Assembly (NCBI GenBank): GCA_016182785.1
Contig: JACPFU010000023.1
Location: 272,932 to 336,931 of the forward strand
Source: Lysobacterales bacterium
Lineage (GTDB): Bacteria > Pseudomonadota > Gammaproteobacteria > Xanthomonadales > Ahniellaceae
Direction of reading: 5' to 3'
Length of the DNA: 64,000 nucleotides
The notes under the pieces were generated by a model that ran no database searches, was not told the origin of the DNA, and worked only from the letters and a program-made list of their open reading frames with translations. A program made the translations under genes and the position numbers. This document shows, one piece after another, positions 63,453-64,000 of the stretch; within the stretch, counting starts at the first letter, position 1; each line of letters opens with the position of its first letter.

Positions 63453-63860
63453 GTGCGGATCACTGACGAGAACATCCCGACCGTCTTCTCCAAACACCGT
63501 CCCATTCTCGCCCGAACGAGTTGGTTGCGCACCTTTTGGACACGCCTACTCACTGCGTTTAGTCCGAACAACAAAGCCCGAACAGTGGCAGCCAATTTGG
63601 GAGAGCTGGCAGGTATGGCGCCAGTACCTGCTGATGTCGCGGCGCAGCCCGCGCGCGCAACGATGATTAACGCCCAAGTCGAGGGGCACGACGCGTCTGT
63701 GTTGTCGCAGGAGGAAGGTGACGCGAAACCTGCGGACCACGTCATGAGCACAATTCCGGTCTACAACTTTGAGCATCGGTTTTCATCGGCAAGAATTCGG
63801 CGATTCGGCCCGTACAGGATTCGTGTCGACGCCGACTCCGATACGCATCTTGACTCAGAG
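63453..63860 (+). pseudogene. Unknown gene interrupted by the insertion element
   Basis: The frame opens with GTG (VRITDENIPTVFSKHRPILA) and reads as plausible protein up to YRIRVDADSDTHLDSE. It then enters the presumed insertion-sequence end, where it runs on as meaningless residues to 63956. There are no recognisable domains. The 3' part of the gene is presumably beyond the element, outside the window. Confidence 0.4.
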
Positions 63861-64000
63861 TGTTGGCGCTCGCCCAAAATTGACCATCTCTGCGCGTTGA
63901 AAATTGACCAGGGAAGGAAGCCGAGGGCGGGAGCCCTCGGCGTGTACGGAGTGTAGCTCTGGATCGGATCAGAACGGTTCGTCGATGACCTCCTGGCCGG
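63861..64000 (-). mobile_element. End of an insertion sequence, probably IS21 type (continues beyond window)
   Basis: Two copies of AAAATTGACCA (starting about 63876 and 63900) follow a TG at 63861. Repeated motifs of this form near the end are characteristic of IS21-type elements. The minus-strand frame entering from the right edge ends GQEVIDEPF and stop (63969-63971), which would be the C-terminus of the element's last gene (istB-like by position). The exact left end is an estimate. Confidence 0.5.
63921..63940 (-). terminator. Hairpin terminator of the insertion element
   Basis: Perfect stems CCGAGGGC (63921-63928) and GCCCTCGG (63933-63940) with a four-base loop lie 29 bases after the stop of the minus-strand gene that enters from the right edge. 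On that strand a pyrimidine-rich stretch (ttccttccc) follows. Confidence 0.6.

Noticed and set aside
1..64000. tRNA, rRNA, CRISPR arrays and an origin of replication
   Set aside because: I looked for cloverleaf-like stretches, regular spacer repeats and DnaA-box clusters in the gaps between genes and found none; short or unusual RNA genes could be missed by eye.

Overview
The window is GC-rich, densely packed chromosomal DNA with no tRNA, rRNA or CRISPR array that I can see. The gene set points to a gammaproteobacterium of the Xanthomonadales/Lysobacterales type, perhaps Rhodanobacteraceae-like or an uncultivated relative. The signs are an ECF sigma factor with a nearby TPR-type Ser/Thr kinase, many secreted proteins ending in an [LIV]F-x-[DNS]-[GS]-F-[ED] tail, EgtB/EgtD ergothioneine genes and an ArsM/ArsS arsenosugar operon. 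The assignment is inferred from content, not from a marker gene.

Left third (1-22.3 kb): mostly exported proteins. These are an M64 metallopeptidase (cut by the window edge), an amicyanin-like cupredoxin, a CSLREA beta-helix protein, two tandem 723-residue repeat proteins, a pentaheme cytochrome c and a LamG protein; most carry the C-terminal tail. Between them lie cytoplasmic and membrane genes (M14 peptidase, DUF3228, DksA/TraR-like, DUF2189, DUF6498) and a propeller-GGDEF diguanylate cyclase. Two decayed genes (a nucleotidyltransferase and a DUF6498 remnant) mark past rearrangement.

Middle (22.3-38.1 kb): an ECF sigma factor and a Ser/Thr kinase are separated by a less GC-rich OLD-like AAA/TOPRIM ATPase gene. 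An AzgA-type purine permease follows. Next is a flavin monooxygenase gene whose N-terminal part (28.9-29.9 kb) and C-terminal tail (33.2-33.4 kb) are separated by a foreign-looking segment carrying a metzincin protease and an IPTL-CTERM-like protein. Then come an N-acetylmuramoyl-L-alanine amidase, and an ABC permease whose ATPase partner survives only as a C-terminal stub.

38.2-49.8 kb: a tightly overlapping minus-strand operon for arsenic methylation and arsenosugar formation. It holds a TVP38-flavoprotein fusion, a small membrane protein, a PiT transporter, ArsM, two glycosyltransferase-type proteins, a sterol-desaturase-like hydroxylase, ArsS, a peroxiredoxin-like protein, glutaredoxin and a DUF2652 protein. 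It is divergent from an ECF sigma factor, an AhpD-like protein and a DUF547 protein. 50-53.7 kb: ergothioneine genes (egtB, egtD, and a divergent EgtE-like PLP enzyme). 54-59 kb: a tandem UspA protein with a SulP transporter, an ECF sigma/DUF6768 pair and a Ca2+/Na+ antiporter.

59.3 kb to the right edge: an accessory island of mostly unrecognised genes. A minus-strand XRE regulator, PIN-like protein and transglutaminase-like protein face two unknown plus-strand genes across a short promoter region with palindromes. A further gene is cut by what looks like an IS21-type insertion-sequence end. This island is the best candidate for an undescribed system.
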